DNA of 64,000 nt from Gammaproteobacteria bacterium (GCA_023228645.1 JALOAT010000002.1:62001-126000), one strand, 5' to 3'. Numbered from the stretch's first letter, positions 25,842 to 37,511 are shown. Program-made: numbers and translations. Notes: generated by a model from the sequence alone, not told the origin.

Positions 25842-28800
25842 TATTTGGGAGCTGTGTGCGGCAGCGAACTTTCGTACCGATGAGTCGCCGCTTGAGGCAG
25901 ATTTCTGAGCTGCCTGTGCGGCAGCGAACGTCACGCTGCGGGTATTCGTGCACCTGCACACTTTCTGAGCTGCCTGTGCGGCAGCGAACACGTTTTCATC
26001 GCCGGACAGGTGCGCGGTGGTTTTCTGAGCTGCCTGTGCGGCAGCGAACAAAGCCAGAGGGAGACTTGTGATGCCCTGGAATTTCTGAGCTGCCTGTGCG
26101 GCAGCGAACCTTCGTGGTCGTAACGTGCGCCTGCGCCCTACTTTCTTAGCTGCCTGTGCGGCAGCGAACTTCTCCCAATCACTCTTTGGCCGTGTCACCT
26201 GTTTCTGAGCTGCCTGTGCGGCAGCGAACGCATTTCGCCAGGCCATTGGCCAGCTGGTAGATTTCTGAGCTGCCTGTGCGGCAGCGAACCCGGAACCGAT
26301 GGCCAAGTGGGAGGATTACGATTTCTGAGCTGCCTGTGCGGCAGCGAACACAGGGTGGTGTACCCACCCGCGAACGTGACCTTTCTGAGCTGCCTGTGCG
26401 GCAGCGAACGTTCCTGAAAATGGATTTGTGCTTGTCGTGGATTTCTGAGCTGCCTGTGCGGCAGCGAACCAACTTCTGCTCGGTCAGTTTCACTGCCAAA
26501 TTTTCTGAGCTGCCTGTGCGGCAGCGAACATCGGATGAGCGGAACAAATCCTCTGCGCGATTTTCTGAGCTGCCTGTGCGGCAGCGAACCGGGATGGGTT
26601 GAGACTGGCCGAACGTCGCAATTTCTGAGCTGCCTGTGCGGCAGCGAACGGCGAGCGGCTTTGCCAAGAGCCAGCGGGCTATTTCTGAGCTGCCTGTGCG
26701 GCAGCGAACAGCCCCGACGAACGCGCCCACATGCTGGCTTTTTTCTGAGCTGCCTGTGCGGCAGCGAACTCCACCTGCTCGTCGTCGGCGAGCATCATCA
26801 CTTTCTGAGCTGCCTGTGCGGCAGCGAACGCCGACGCCCAGGGTGTCACCCTCTCCAACGTTTTCTGAGCTGCCTGTGCGGCAGCGAACACTGGGAGGCC
26901 GGCAAGGCCCGTATGCATCCTTTTCTGAGCTGCCTGTGCGGCAGCGAACGTGGGCGGCGTGCTGGACGCTGACCTGAGGGATTTCTGAGCTGCCTGTGCG
27001 GCAGCGAACCTCGGCCGCAAGCTCGATCAGGACGAACGCCATTTCTGAGCTGCCTGTGCGGCAGCGAACTGCGACCACTTGCGCGCCTCCTCCGGCCAGG
27101 TTTTCTGAGCTGCCTGTGCGGCAGCGAACTCGATGGAATCCAACACCTCAACACGAAAGCCTTTCTGAGCTGCCTGTGCGGCAGCGAACTTGGAGGAACT
27201 ATGAAACTCGAATACTGCTACTTTCTGAGCTGCCTGTGCGGCAGCGAACAGCAAGTACCCGCCAGGGACAACAGTCACTGTTTTCTGAGCTGCCTGTGCG
27301 GCAGCGAACGATTCTGCCAACGACGAGGTGGAGTGCGAGGCTTTCTGAGCTGCCTGTGCGGCAGCGAACTGCGTTCTTCAGGAGTGACAGGCCAGGCGTC
27401 TTTTCTGAGCTGCCTGTGCGGCAGCGAACACGCTCCTTGACTCAGGAACGGGAGAAACTAATTTCTGAGCTGCCTGTGCGGCAGCGAACGTCTCCACGCG
27501 CGCCATGACCAGCTCGTCTATTTTCTGAGCTGCCTGTGCGGCAGCGAACGCACCCGCCGCCGGCCGCGAAGCGCTCACCGTTTTCTGAGCTGCCTGTGCG
27601 GCAGCGAACCTGTGCCGAAGAGCGTGAGGCATCCGCAGCTCTTTCTGAGCTGCCTGTGCGGCAGCGAACATAGTCGGTGGTGATGCGCTGGAGGAACGTC
27701 ATTTCTGAGCTGCCTGTGCGGCAGCGAACCGAGATTGGCCATCACGCTCTCTACCCGTTCCTTTCTGAGCTGCCTGTGCGGCAGCGAACATCCAGCTCGC
27801 GCCCAACACCAGCACCGTGCATTTCTGAGCTGCCTGTGCGGCAGCGAACGGCGGCTCAAGCGGGCCGTTATCTGGCCTCAGTTTCTGAGCTGCCTGTGCG
27901 GCAGCGAACGTTTGCCGGGTGTTCCTGCCCCGCAATGTGTGTTTCTGAGCTGCCTGTGCGGCAGCGAACGTTTGCCGGGTGTTCCTGCCCCGCAATGTGT
28001 GTTTCTGAGCTGCCTGTGCGGCAGCGAACCGTAGCACGTGCAGCCCAGGCCGTCGCCTGCTTTTCTGAGCTGCCTGTGCGGCAGCGAACCCGACCACGTA
28101 TTCATAACCGTCGGCGTACTCGTTTCTGAGCTGCCTGTGCGGCAGCGAACTCCAGCAGTGGGTTGGCTGCTCGCCGAGGATATTTCTGAGCTGCCTGTGC
28201 GGCAGCGAACCTGTCCCCGCTGGTTGAGCGCGTCATGGAGCTTTTCTGAGCTGCCTGTGCGGCAGCGAACTCGGAGAGCTTCCCGTACTTCGCGGCCAGC
28301 CATTTCTGAGCTGCCTGTGCGGCAGCGAACGACAGTCGCGAGGTGTTACGCGTCGCCGACGATTTCTGAGCTGCCTGTGCGGCAGCGAACAGCACTGAGG
28401 CCAGATAACGACAAGGGTCGGCTTTCTGAGCTGCCTGTGCGGCAGCGAACGCCAAACTGTTACGCCGACTCAATACGCTGACTTTCTGAGCTGCCTGTGC
28501 GGCAGCGAACAGAATCGCCAGCCGCACAACAAGCGGGTGCAGCTTTCTGAGCTGCCTGTGCGGCAGCGAACGCTCCGCATAAGCCGCGTAGCGAAGCGGA
28601 GTCTTTCTGAGCTGCCTGTGCGGCAGCGAACTTCACGGGCGCGGCCGGCGCTGACAATTCCCAGTTTCTGAGCTGCCTGTGCGGCAGCGAACGTGATGGA
28701 CAGCCGCGGCCGTCGCACCGAACTTTTCTGAGCTGCCTGTGCGGCAGCGAACGCAACAAATACGCGCACCTTGGCACTAGTTACTTTCTGAGCTGCCTGT

Positions 28801-31800
28801 GCGGCAGCGAACTACGCCGCTGCATGAATACAAACACCCAGAACTTTCTGAGCTGCCTGTGCGGCAGCGAACAATGCCAGATAGCCGGTAGTGCCTAGCG
28901 ACGCTTTCTGAGCTGCCTGTGCGGCAGCGAACCGAACGCGCTCAGCCGCGCACCATTCTCGCTTTTTCTGAGCTGCCTGTGCGGCAGCGAACGATGGATG
29001 CCGTAAAAGGGGCAGGCCTTGATGTTTCTGAGCTGCCTGTGCGGCAGCGAACTTAGTGAAAGTGCCGCATAACCATCAACTTCATTTCTGAGCTGCCTGT
29101 GCGGCAGCGAACGTGCAGGGCGTCAAGCGCCTGTCCGGCGCGCATTTCTGAGCTGCCTGTGCGGCAGCGAACCTCGCGCAGGCTGTCCCACAGGTGACCA
29201 GGCGTTTCTGAGCTGCCTGTGCGGCAGCGAACTCCTCCAGGCGCAGGCCCGAGCCGTACAGTAGTTTCTGAGCTGCCTGTGCGGCAGCGAACGGCATCGC
29301 AGGTCAAGGCGCTGTTGGTTGCCATTTCTGAGCTGCCTGTGCGGCAGCGAACTCCAGGTCAAGAATATCGTGGTGGCGGTGTGTTTTCTGAGCTGCCTGT
29401 GCGGCAGCGAACGGATACTCGACGATGAACCTATCGTCTCCCATTTTCTGAGCTGCCTGTGCGGCAGCGAACATCGCCGAGGGAAAGATTCAGGCGCGTG
29501 AAGATTTCTGAGCTGCCTGTGCGGCAGCGAACTCGCGTTTCCAGCGCATACGACCTCTTTTTGTTTTCTGAGCTGCCTGTGCGGCAGCGAACGCGTTCAA
29601 TCGGGCGAAGGAGCGCGCCGGCTTTTTCTGAGCTGCCTGTGCGGCAGCGAACGAGGCGCTGGCCCGGGGTGTCCAGCCAGGTCTTTTCTGAGCTGCCTGT
29701 GCGGCAGCGAACTCGCAGTGCGCAACGTGCGCGGCGTGCGCCAGTTTCTGAGCTGCCTGTGCGGCAGCGAACGGCGCCCGTGTCCTGGTGGCGGAACACC
29801 ACCATTTCTGAGCTGCCTGTGCGGCAGCGAACTCGGTCGCGGTAATGCCATGGCCGTTGGCGAATTTCTGAGCTGCCTGTGCGGCAGCGAACCGCCGCCG
29901 GTGCCGTCCTCCGCGCGAGTGCGTTTTCTGAGCTGCCTGTGCGGCAGCGAACCGGTGAACGTGACATCCATGCTCACGCGCTACTTTCTGAGCTGCCTGT
30001 GCGGCAGCGAACTTGGTGTGTTCGAAATGACTGCCGGCCACGAATTTCTGAGCTGCCTGTGCGGCAGCGAACGCCCATCATCCGGAAACTGTGGCCTCGC
30101 TATGTTTTCTGAGCTGCCTGTGCGGCAGCGAACCTGGCGGTGGTGGTGATACCGGCGGTGGCGGTTTTCTGAGCTGCCTGTGCGGCAGCGAACAAATCCG
30201 CGTCCTCGCCCACCCCATCCGAGATTTTCTGAGCTGCCTGTGCGGCAGCGAACTGGCAACACCAGCATGACAAGCCAGTGGGCGTTTTCTGAGCTGCCTG
30301 TGCGGCAGCGAACGATGTGGCCGTGCAGCGCATCCTCCATGTACATTTCTGAGCTGCCTGTGCGGCAGCGAACGGTTGAAACAGGAATCGACTGGCTCGC
30401 CTCAATTTCTGAGCTGCCTGTGCGGCAGCGAACTCGCGCGCCTTCTGCAGCCACTCCTGTTTCTTTTTCTGAGCTGCCTGTGCGGCAGCGAACCGAATGG
30501 TTCCCGGTGCCGGGTAGTCTCCATTTTTCTGAGCTGCCTGTGCGGCAGCGAACCTCCATCAGCGGACTAACCGCTTCCTGCCAACTTTCTGAGCTGCCTG
30601 TGCGGCAGCGAACGATTCGCTGGTGTGATAACGCTGTTCGCGGTTTTTCTGAGCTGCCTGTGCGGCAGCGAACGGCGCGTGTCGCCGCGAGTCGGTCCGC
30701 GAGGCTTTCTGAGCTGCCTGTGCGGCAGCGAACGACTGGTTCGATAAGCCGCTGAAGATCTACATTTTCTGAGCTGCCTGTGCGGCAGCGAACGGCCTAC
30801 AACATCGGCACTGGCGCGTGGTGCATTTCTGAGCTGCCTGTGCGGCAGCGAACAACCCGCTGAGCGTGGCCGCGTTCCCCACGCATTTCTGAGCTGCCTG
30901 TGCGGCAGCGAACTGTGCGCGCTGGACTGGGTGCGCAGCCCCTGGTTTCTGAGCTGCCTGTGCGGCAGCGAACCCGCGCAGATCGTATTCCGTGAGCGTC
31001 ACGGTTTTCTGAGCTGCCTGTGCGGCAGCGAACTCCCAATTGTAGTGCCGGTGCATTTCCCAGGCTTTCTGAGCTGCCTGTGCGGCAGCGAACCAGCTGC
31101 AGAGGCACAGGGAGGCCATCATCCATTTCTGAGCTGCCTGTGCGGCAGCGAACACAAGATGGTTGCCGAGTCGTCAGTGGACTCGTTTTCTGAGCTGCCT
31201 GTGCGGCAGCGAACTCCTCGCCTCTTCGGCGGCGCGGGACTCTGAGTTTCTGAGCTGCCTGTGCGGCAGCGAACAAGACGGTGATCGCGAACATACAGAG
31301 ACTTTTTTTCTGAGCTGCCTGTGCGGCAGCGAACCAGTGCCGCCTGTGAATGGAGCCACCGTTGACTTTCTGAGCTGCCTGTGCGGCAGCGAACGGTGCG
31401 AAACCAACATGACTTCTGGACGTGACTTTCTGAGCTGCCTGTGCGGCAGCGAACGCGGTACTCAAGGAAACTGCGGTTCCCCTTGTTTTCTGAGCTGCCT
31501 GTGCGGCAGCGAACTGTCAGGCCGTGCCCCAACCTGCTCGGCAGTTTTTCTGAGCTGCCTGTGCGGCAGCGAACACACCCATCCGGCACTGGTGACGCGC
31601 TTATGCTTTCTGAGCTGCCTGTGCGGCAGCGAACCATGTCGCTCTCGTCGTCTACGACGGCCATAATTTCTGAGCTGCCTGTGCGGCAGCGAACCGTACC
31701 GCAGCCGACATGCGCGGCATCAGCGATTTCTGAGCTGCCTGTGCGGCAGCGAACCCCGGCACGGCGGTAAACCGCTGGGATCGGCGTTTCTGAGCTGCCT

Positions 31801-33374
31801 GTGCGGCAGCGAACCACAGCATGAAATACCTCTGCTTTGATGGTGTTTTCTGAGCTGCCTGTGCGGCAGCGAACGACCAGGACAACGACAAGGGGTTGTG
31901 TGTCGTTTTCTGAGCTGCCTGTGCGGCAGCGAACGTCTGTGGTTGTTGCTTGCCGAGTTCATGGAATTTCTGAGCTGCCTGTGCGGCAGCGAACTGGGTC
32001 CGTGTATCGCCGAGCTGTCGTTTGGTTTTCTGAGCTGCCTGTGCGGCAGCGAACGGGGCTCGAAGGGAAAGACTCCGGCCTCTGGTTTTCTGAGCTGCCT
32101 GTGCGGCAGCGAACACGCCGGACACATCGGCACGCATGTGCAGATATTTCTGAGCTGCCTGTGCGGCAGCGAACATTCGCGGCCCACACGTTTTCGCCAA
32201 GTGACATTTCTGAGCTGCCTGTGCGGCAGCGAACCCGAGCTCCGCGCTCAGTATCAGGACGTGGTGTTTCTGAGCTGCCTGTGCGGCAGCGAACTCTACA
32301 GGCTGGTGAGGCTGGACTTGCACGATTTTCTGAGCTGCCTGTGCGGCAGCGAACCTTTCGCCTTATCAGTTGGTGTCTCGCATCGTTTTCTGAGCTGCCT
32401 GTGCGGCAGCGAACCAGGTGCGTGCGGCCTACGCGAGCCCCGGGGATTTCTGAGCTGCCTGTGCGGCAGCGAACGGGTGACTGTTGGCGCGGCTTGCGTG
32501 CTGTTGTTTCTGAGCTGCCTGTGCGGCAGCGAACTCGTTCCCGTCGACGGCGTGATCATCGTCGACTTTCTGAGCTGCCTGTGCGGCAGCGAACCAGGTG
32601 TTCGTGCGGGCCTTCGAGGACATCATTTTCTGAGCTGCCTGTGCGGCAGCGAACTCGTAGAAATGGCCAACACTCGCAGACGCAAGTTTCTGAGCTGCCT
32701 GTGCGGCAGCGAACTTCAATCCAGTCCAGGAACGGGAGCCCCTTCATTTCTGAGCTGCCTGTGCGGCAGCGAACTCGACGCCGCCGTTGCGATGGTGATG
32801 GCGTTCTTTCTGAGCTGCCTGTGCGGCAGCGAACGCGCACATCCACAGCAGCAGCCCAGCGGCAAATTTCTGAGCTGCCTGTGCGGCAGCGAACGAACAG
32901 CGGCTCGGCCTCGGCGCCCGTGTCCTTTTCTGAGCTGCCTGTGCGGCAGCGAACCGTTCGGCATCCCGCCGTTCAAAATCGGGATTTTTCTGAGCTGCCT
33001 GTGCGGCAGCGAACTCCCACACACTCACCGGCCCGCAATCCGTGTATTTCTGAGCTGCCTGTGCGGCAGCGAACCTAGCGAGCCGTCGGCGTGAGCGATG
33101 AACGAATTTCTGAGCTGCCTGTGCGGCAGCGAACGCGGCGAGGAGGAAGAGCCGTGGACGCCGGGATTTCTGAGCTGCCTGTGCGGCAGCGAACTGGCGA
33201 GGTTGAACGAGATTCAGGCGCGGCTCTTTCTGAGCTGCCTGTGCGGCAGCGAACTTTGTTCCCCTTTTCCTTTCCCCAATTTCCAGTTTCTGAGCTGCCT
33301 GTGCGGCAGCGAACGAAAGCACAAACAGCACAAACAACAGCGCAGCTTTCTGAGCTGCCTGTGCGGCAGCGAAC
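25842..33374 (-). CRISPR. Type I-F CRISPR array, 126 repeats, 125 spacers
   Basis: In crRNA orientation (minus strand) the 28-bp repeat begins GTTCGCTGCC and ends GGCAGCTCAGAAA, the I-F consensus, with a 5-bp stem (CTGCC/GGCAG) for Cas6f. The period is 60 bp (32-bp spacers), except five 33-bp spacers ending just before 28123, 28544, 28665, 30106 and 31187 on the plus strand. Counting the period from 25842 to the last repeat (33347-33374) gives 126 repeats. The left-most repeat (25842-25869) is badly decayed and the one at 26142 has a G-to-T change, marking the old trailer end. The leader is on the right, next to cas6f. Spacer targets could not be searched. Confidence 0.97.
27910..28001 (-). 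repeat. Tandem duplicated CRISPR spacer
   Basis: The spacers at 27910-27941 and 27970-28001 are identical over all 32 bp, separated by one repeat. A recombination or replication slippage event that duplicated one repeat-spacer unit is the simplest cause. Confidence 0.95.
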
Positions 33375-33502
33375 TAGAGAAGGATTACTCCAAGTACCTG
33401 ATTGTTAAAGAGCAACGGCGCACCGGGCGCCCCGTGCCATTCCACGGCAGGGGCGCTAAGTTGTTGTATTTTAACGACTGCTGGTGCGCTCGCAAAAAAG
33501 GG
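33375..33502 (-). promoter_or_regulatory. CRISPR leader and probable array promoter
   Basis: 128 bp between the cas6f stop and the first repeat. On the minus strand it starts with a CCCTTTTTT run, followed by a promoter-like pair TTGCGA (33490-33495) and TAAAAT (33468-33473) separated by 16 bp. A GC-rich inverted repeat (GCGCCCC...GGGGCGC, 33428-33456) lies in the transcribed part. Its position at the intact-repeat end, opposite the decayed end, supports its role as leader for transcription and spacer integration. Confidence 0.75.
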
Positions 33503-34066
33503 TCAGAACCAGGGAACGGTCGCGTCGGTCGCAAGGCCGTAGCGGCTGAACGTCCCGGGTATAGGTTCATCCAGCAGCTTTCCCATCCCTATGAAAAGGC
33601 TGAATGTCTGCCCCGTACTTTGGCTGCGGACATTAGCGAAGGGCAGCGCGACCGGTCGCAACACGCTGTCAGGAATCCGTTCCTCTGCGATCGACAGCGA
33701 GACCTGATGCCGTCGCGCATGGCGCCGACGTAGCCGCTCGACACTCGTTTTCGGTTGTACTCGGTGCACGACACGGTGTTTGACACCATGCGGGACTGCC
33801 GCCACCAAACCGACATCGACAAAATCCCGCATGCCAGCCAGCCAATCGAGTGCAAGCAACTGGCACAGGCGGTCGGCCTTACCATGCAGACGCAATATTG
33901 TCCCCAGGCTCCGTGGTTTGAGCTGATATCGCGGAAAACTCACCCCGATATCGTCCGCCTCCAGCACCACCAGAGCGCGGTGCAGTTTGCTGAACAGCGC
34001 TCCCATGAGCACCGGAGGTGTGAATTCCGGATCCTGTCGTAAGCTGAACTCGACATAGTGGTCCAT
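33503..34066 (-). CDS. cas6f: CRISPR-associated endoribonuclease Cas6f/Csy4
   Basis: 187 residues, the family length. It cuts the I-F repeat hairpin to give crRNAs with an 8-nt 5' handle and stays bound to the 3' stem-loop. The catalytic His29 lies in LFSKLHRAL, exactly as in Pseudomonas Csy4; the arginine-rich helix (VERLRRRHARRH) and RSQSTGQTF with the catalytic serine region are also intact. It starts 5 bp after csy3. Last gene of the csy operon, immediately before the leader. Confidence 0.97.
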   Translation of the reverse strand: MDHYVEFSLRQDPEFTPPVLMGALFSKLHRALVVLEADDIGVSFPRYQLKPRSLGTILRLHGKADRLCQLLALDWLAGMRDFVDVGLVAAVPHGVKHRVVHRVQPKTSVERLRRRHARRHQVSLSIAEERIPDSVLRPVALPFANVRSQSTGQTFSLFIGMGKLLDEPIPGTFSRYGLATDATVPWF

Positions 34067-34071
34067 GGTAA

Positions 34072-35109
34072 TTAGCCCGCGTCGCCGAACACGCCGCCAC
34101 GAATCAGGGTCGCCACCACGAAGTGCTGGTCATTCGTTGCCGGCGCCTTGTCCTTCAGGATCCAGCCATCGAGCAGGCTATAGAAATCCGTCTTCTCCCT
34201 GGGCTGGCGCCAGGCCTTGCCCTGTGTGGTGACCGAACCATAGGGCTCCACTGCAATAGGGCCGTTCTCCTCGGCGCCTGGATACCAGGTGTCGATGGTA
34301 CGCAGGGCATTGCCGATTTTCTGCGAGTGAATGGCGGCGATAGCGTCCTCGCCCTTGCCTACGCCGTAAAGGGTTTTGCTCTTGCTGCCACGTTGGCGGT
34401 CGAGGAGGAGCTCCTGCGAGGGGAACACCTCCTGTCCGGCGCCAATGCGGGCAAAGGCGGTGACCCGCAGCAGGACGTGGGCGCGCCCGCTAAGACCGGA
34501 GGCGAGCACCTCAGTCAGTGCTTGTACATCCGCGGCATCCGAGGATCCTGCCTCCAAGGTACGCAGCGAGTGTTCGAGTGCCTGGAACGTCCACTCGGTG
34601 ATGGGTTTGCCATTCTGCAGCTGCGCTACTCGCACCTCGACTTGTTCGGCGCCAATGCGGTTGCGCCAGAGAAAGCGGCCATTGGCCAGATTTGCAGCAT
34701 AGCGGCGTGCCAGTTCGCTGAAGCTGTTTTCCTCTACATAACCGTTGACGGTCGCCACGAGCTTCCGCCGGTAGCTGTCGTTGTTGCAGGCAGAAGGTTC
34801 GCCCACGTTGCCCAGCACTCGCAGGGTGAACTGAACCTTGAGTGTGTCGGTACTCTGGGGGAGGGTAGCGACGTCTACGGTTTGGAGATTTGGATTCTCA
34901 ATTGCGGCGTCCAGCTTTGCCGGATCCTGGTCTTTGGTCTTGAGGCGGTTCGAGATGGTGCCGCGTACCGACTTCTCGCGAATCCGAACCGGCAGCCAGC
35001 TATCGGAGTTGTCAAGGTCGTTCCAATCGCCGGCAAAGAACAGCGCATCAGAGGGGTCCAGCTTGCGCTCGAAGGCGAGGACGGAAGCGGTCGTAAGTTC
35101 ATTGGCCAT
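34072..35109 (-). CDS. csy3: Type I-F Cascade backbone protein Csy3 (Cas7f)
   Basis: 345 residues. Six copies form the crRNA-binding helical backbone of the Csy complex in the I-F model; the thumb inserted at every sixth base flips that base out. The start MANELTTASVLAFERKLDPSDALFFAGDW at 35109 is typical and is preceded by an AAGGAAT ribosome-binding site. A 32-bp gap separates it from csy2, whereas csy1/csy2 overlap, suggesting stronger independent translation of this multi-copy subunit. Confidence 0.96.
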   Translation of the reverse strand: MANELTTASVLAFERKLDPSDALFFAGDWNDLDNSDSWLPVRIREKSVRGTISNRLKTKDQDPAKLDAAIENPNLQTVDVATLPQSTDTLKVQFTLRVLGNVGEPSACNNDSYRRKLVATVNGYVEENSFSELARRYAANLANGRFLWRNRIGAEQVEVRVAQLQNGKPITEWTFQALEHSLRTLEAGSSDAADVQALTEVLASGLSGRAHVLLRVTAFARIGAGQEVFPSQELLLDRQRGSKSKTLYGVGKGEDAIAAIHSQKIGNALRTIDTWYPGAEENGPIAVEPYGSVTTQGKAWRQPREKTDFYSLLDGWILKDKAPATNDQHFVVATLIRGGVFGDAG

Positions 35110-35141
35110 GTCGTTATTCCTTATTCCCTTGTGGTTGTCGG

Positions 35142-36122
35142 TCAGTCGAAATCGGTTTCGTAGTGTGAAACGGGGCGATAGTCGTTTCGGAGGCGGTAGA
35201 GGCCGTCCTCCGTCCGGCTGTCGGCGTACCACAGCATTTGCTGTGGTGACCCAAGACGATGGGGGCTGATCCACTCGCCTACCGAGTACAGGCTCTCGAC
35301 GAAGCGGAACGGGGTGTTCGCGCTGCGGGCGTTGACAACGCTGCCCGGTGGATGAAGCTCGCCCAAGGCACCGTAGCCGACCGGGATCGGCACCACCCAA
35401 CCGAGATCGTCGCGGTCATGCAGCCACTTGCCTTCGGCCTCGGCATCGTCCATGGCCTGCCAGTGCCAGTTGATGCGTGACAGCGACAGCCAGGCATCCA
35501 GCCGGGTGGCACCGGGGTTGTTGACCTGAAGAGTGGTGAGCCGCTGGTCGAGCAGATCGTCGCGGGCCACCAACGTGAAACCCGGCAGCAGCCGCAAGCG
35601 CGCTTTACGGAACACCTCCTGCCGGTCTCTTTCGGTACCGGTCAGGTCAATTAGATAGGGTCGGTAACCTGGCAATGACGGGAGTAGCGTTCCGCCGGCC
35701 ACGCGCATCGTGGAGAACAGGTCGGCAATGCGTGCACTGTCTGCCTGCTGCGCTTCGGGTTCGCGCTGCCAGCGTTCGCTCTGAACTGCCAACACCAGGC
35801 TCAGTTCGAGGTGGATGCGCCCCTCCTCGACGATGGCCGCAGTCTTCCCATCCTTGCCAACTGGATTACGCGACAGGCAGAACGTCTTGACGTAGCCGCC
35901 GTCGGACACCTGCTCCTGGTGATCGTGACAGACCGCGCCGACCGCCTTGAATGTGAAATCCAATCCGTCTGCGCGTGCCCGGCGCTCCAGTGCCCACATC
36001 AGGCCGGTAAAGGCCGTCATGGCCGGAAAACCGTGCGTCAGGGGACTGGAGATGGCGTTGGCGTTTTGTACCCGTAGGTGCGGCAGCACCAACAAATGGG
36101 TGAAGTCGGGGCAACGGGTCAT
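35142..36122 (-). CDS. csy2: Type I-F Cascade subunit Csy2 (Cas5f)
   Basis: 326 residues beginning MTRCPDFTHLLVLPHLRVQNANAISSPLTHGFPAMTAFTG, the conserved N-terminal pattern of Csy2. It caps the 5' handle of the crRNA together with Csy1. The ATG at 36122 overlaps the csy1 stop by 4 bp (ATGA); a longer in-frame upstream start would lie inside csy1 and is rejected. Confidence 0.95.
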   Translation of the reverse strand: MTRCPDFTHLLVLPHLRVQNANAISSPLTHGFPAMTAFTGLMWALERRARADGLDFTFKAVGAVCHDHQEQVSDGGYVKTFCLSRNPVGKDGKTAAIVEEGRIHLELSLVLAVQSERWQREPEAQQADSARIADLFSTMRVAGGTLLPSLPGYRPYLIDLTGTERDRQEVFRKARLRLLPGFTLVARDDLLDQRLTTLQVNNPGATRLDAWLSLSRINWHWQAMDDAEAEGKWLHDRDDLGWVVPIPVGYGALGELHPPGSVVNARSANTPFRFVESLYSVGEWISPHRLGSPQQMLWYADSRTEDGLYRLRNDYRPVSHYETDFD

Positions 36123-37471
36123 GCCGTACCTCCTGCTTGCCGCTGCAGTGGTGTGGGCCAGGTCACGTCGACTATGGCCTGCCGCGCCCAGTGCCTCGCT
36201 TCGATATCGCCAACAGCGGTCAAGCCAGCCTCCCGAAGTTGATCGTTGAGCCAGTTGGCGAAACGGCCGGCGACTTCGTCGGCCCAATCGCCGTGCGCAA
36301 GAGCCGTTCGAAAGGATTCGTCGGCTTCTTCACGTCCAGGTCGTGAGGGCAGTTCGGCGCGGCCCGGATCGAGCCACAAGCATTCGCATGCGGGCAGTTG
36401 GCATGCGGACTCGCGGGTCCAGCCCGGGGCGTAGCGCTGCTGTTGTTCAAGCCCGAATGCAGCGAGGCCGGCACCAAGATCCTGCTCGATACGCTCACGG
36501 GCCTGCCGGATCGTCATTGTGGACGCGTCTTCCGCGTGGTCCTTCAATAACTTCACCAGTGCCCGGACCTGCCCACGTACGCCCGCGTAGTGGAGAAAAA
36601 CCTGGAATACGGTCCTCTGCTTCAGCAGGTCCAGCGACCGTGAGCGAGTCCATGTCGGAGGCAGCGAGGCAAGCAGGTAATTCACACCGCCGCGTTCGCT
36701 GTTGAGCTGCGAGATGTTTTGCGGTTTGGTTCCGCCGAGCTTGCGGGCTACCAGGTTGCGGTACTCGCGGTAGCCGCCGTCATGGGGTTTGCGGACTCGG
36801 TACGCCTCGCGGGCCAGACGGTTCGTATCGCCGAAGCGGGCGTCCTGGATTTCGGCATGCACCCTGTGGGCGAGACTGGTGGCGAACATCGGCTGCAGCA
36901 GGTGATAACCCGTATCCCGGGTTGGATCATCGCCCACCAACCAATAAACCTGCTTCGCCAGTTCATGTGAGATCGCTTTTGGCTCATTGCGCACCAAAGT
37001 GCCAAAGGCAGCCATCCATTCGTCGGCTACGGCCGGGTCGTCGTGCATGGCGTGCCGCAGGTCGGCATCACCAGCCAACACCCAGTCCAGCAGGCGTTGT
37101 CCGTCAACCTCAACACGGAGGAATTTGAACACGTCCAGTGCGGCAGCATTGCCAACCACGTCCTCGGCGAAGTTTTCGCCAAGTGAATGTGTACCGACTT
37201 CGGCGCGGGACGGCAGGAGGTTCGGCCTGGTGTACAAGCTGCTGCCGCGCGCGTCCGGGTGGGTTGCTTTGAGTGCGTGTGTAACGGTCTTTATCTGACC
37301 AGCGCGGCGAGCCGCATCGGCTATCCATGTTCCGTATTCGTATTTCTCCAGTTCCCCTTCGTCTTCAGCTGCCTTGCCCTTCAGCTTGGCTTCTCGCCGC
37401 GCTTCGATGAACGTGGCGATGGCAAAGCGGAAGCGCTCGGAGCGTGACGAATGTTCCGATACATCAGTCAC
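36119..37471 (-). CDS. csy1: Type I-F Cascade large subunit Csy1 (Cas8f)
   Basis: 450 residues from a GTG start at 37471 preceded by an excellent AAGGAG site six bases upstream. It recognises the CC PAM and, with Csy2, the crRNA 5' handle. The family block RRAGQIKTVTHALKATHPDARGSS and the C-terminal tryptophan-rich region are present. First gene of the csy1-csy2-csy3-cas6f unit, with its own promoter about 260 bp upstream in the gap after cas2/3. Confidence 0.95.
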   Translation of the reverse strand: MTDVSEHSSRSERFRFAIATFIEARREAKLKGKAAEDEGELEKYEYGTWIADAARRAGQIKTVTHALKATHPDARGSSLYTRPNLLPSRAEVGTHSLGENFAEDVVGNAAALDVFKFLRVEVDGQRLLDWVLAGDADLRHAMHDDPAVADEWMAAFGTLVRNEPKAISHELAKQVYWLVGDDPTRDTGYHLLQPMFATSLAHRVHAEIQDARFGDTNRLAREAYRVRKPHDGGYREYRNLVARKLGGTKPQNISQLNSERGGVNYLLASLPPTWTRSRSLDLLKQRTVFQVFLHYAGVRGQVRALVKLLKDHAEDASTMTIRQARERIEQDLGAGLAAFGLEQQQRYAPGWTRESACQLPACECLWLDPGRAELPSRPGREEADESFRTALAHGDWADEVAGRFANWLNDQLREAGLTAVGDIEARHWARQAIVDVTWPTPLQRQAGGTA

Positions 37472-37511
37472 AAAGAACTCCTTGTCATTAGACTCTGATG
37501 AGCCGAGAAGC

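Noticed and set aside
28572..28603. Self-complementary spacer (GCTCCGC...GCGGAGT)
   Set aside because: One palindromic spacer among 125 is not remarkable without a known target.
31837..33078. Long open frames running through the CRISPR array on both strands, encoding tandem 20-residue repeats
   Set aside because: The 60-bp repeat-spacer period equals 20 codons and the repeat lacks stops in several frames. The apparent proteins are a by-product of the array.
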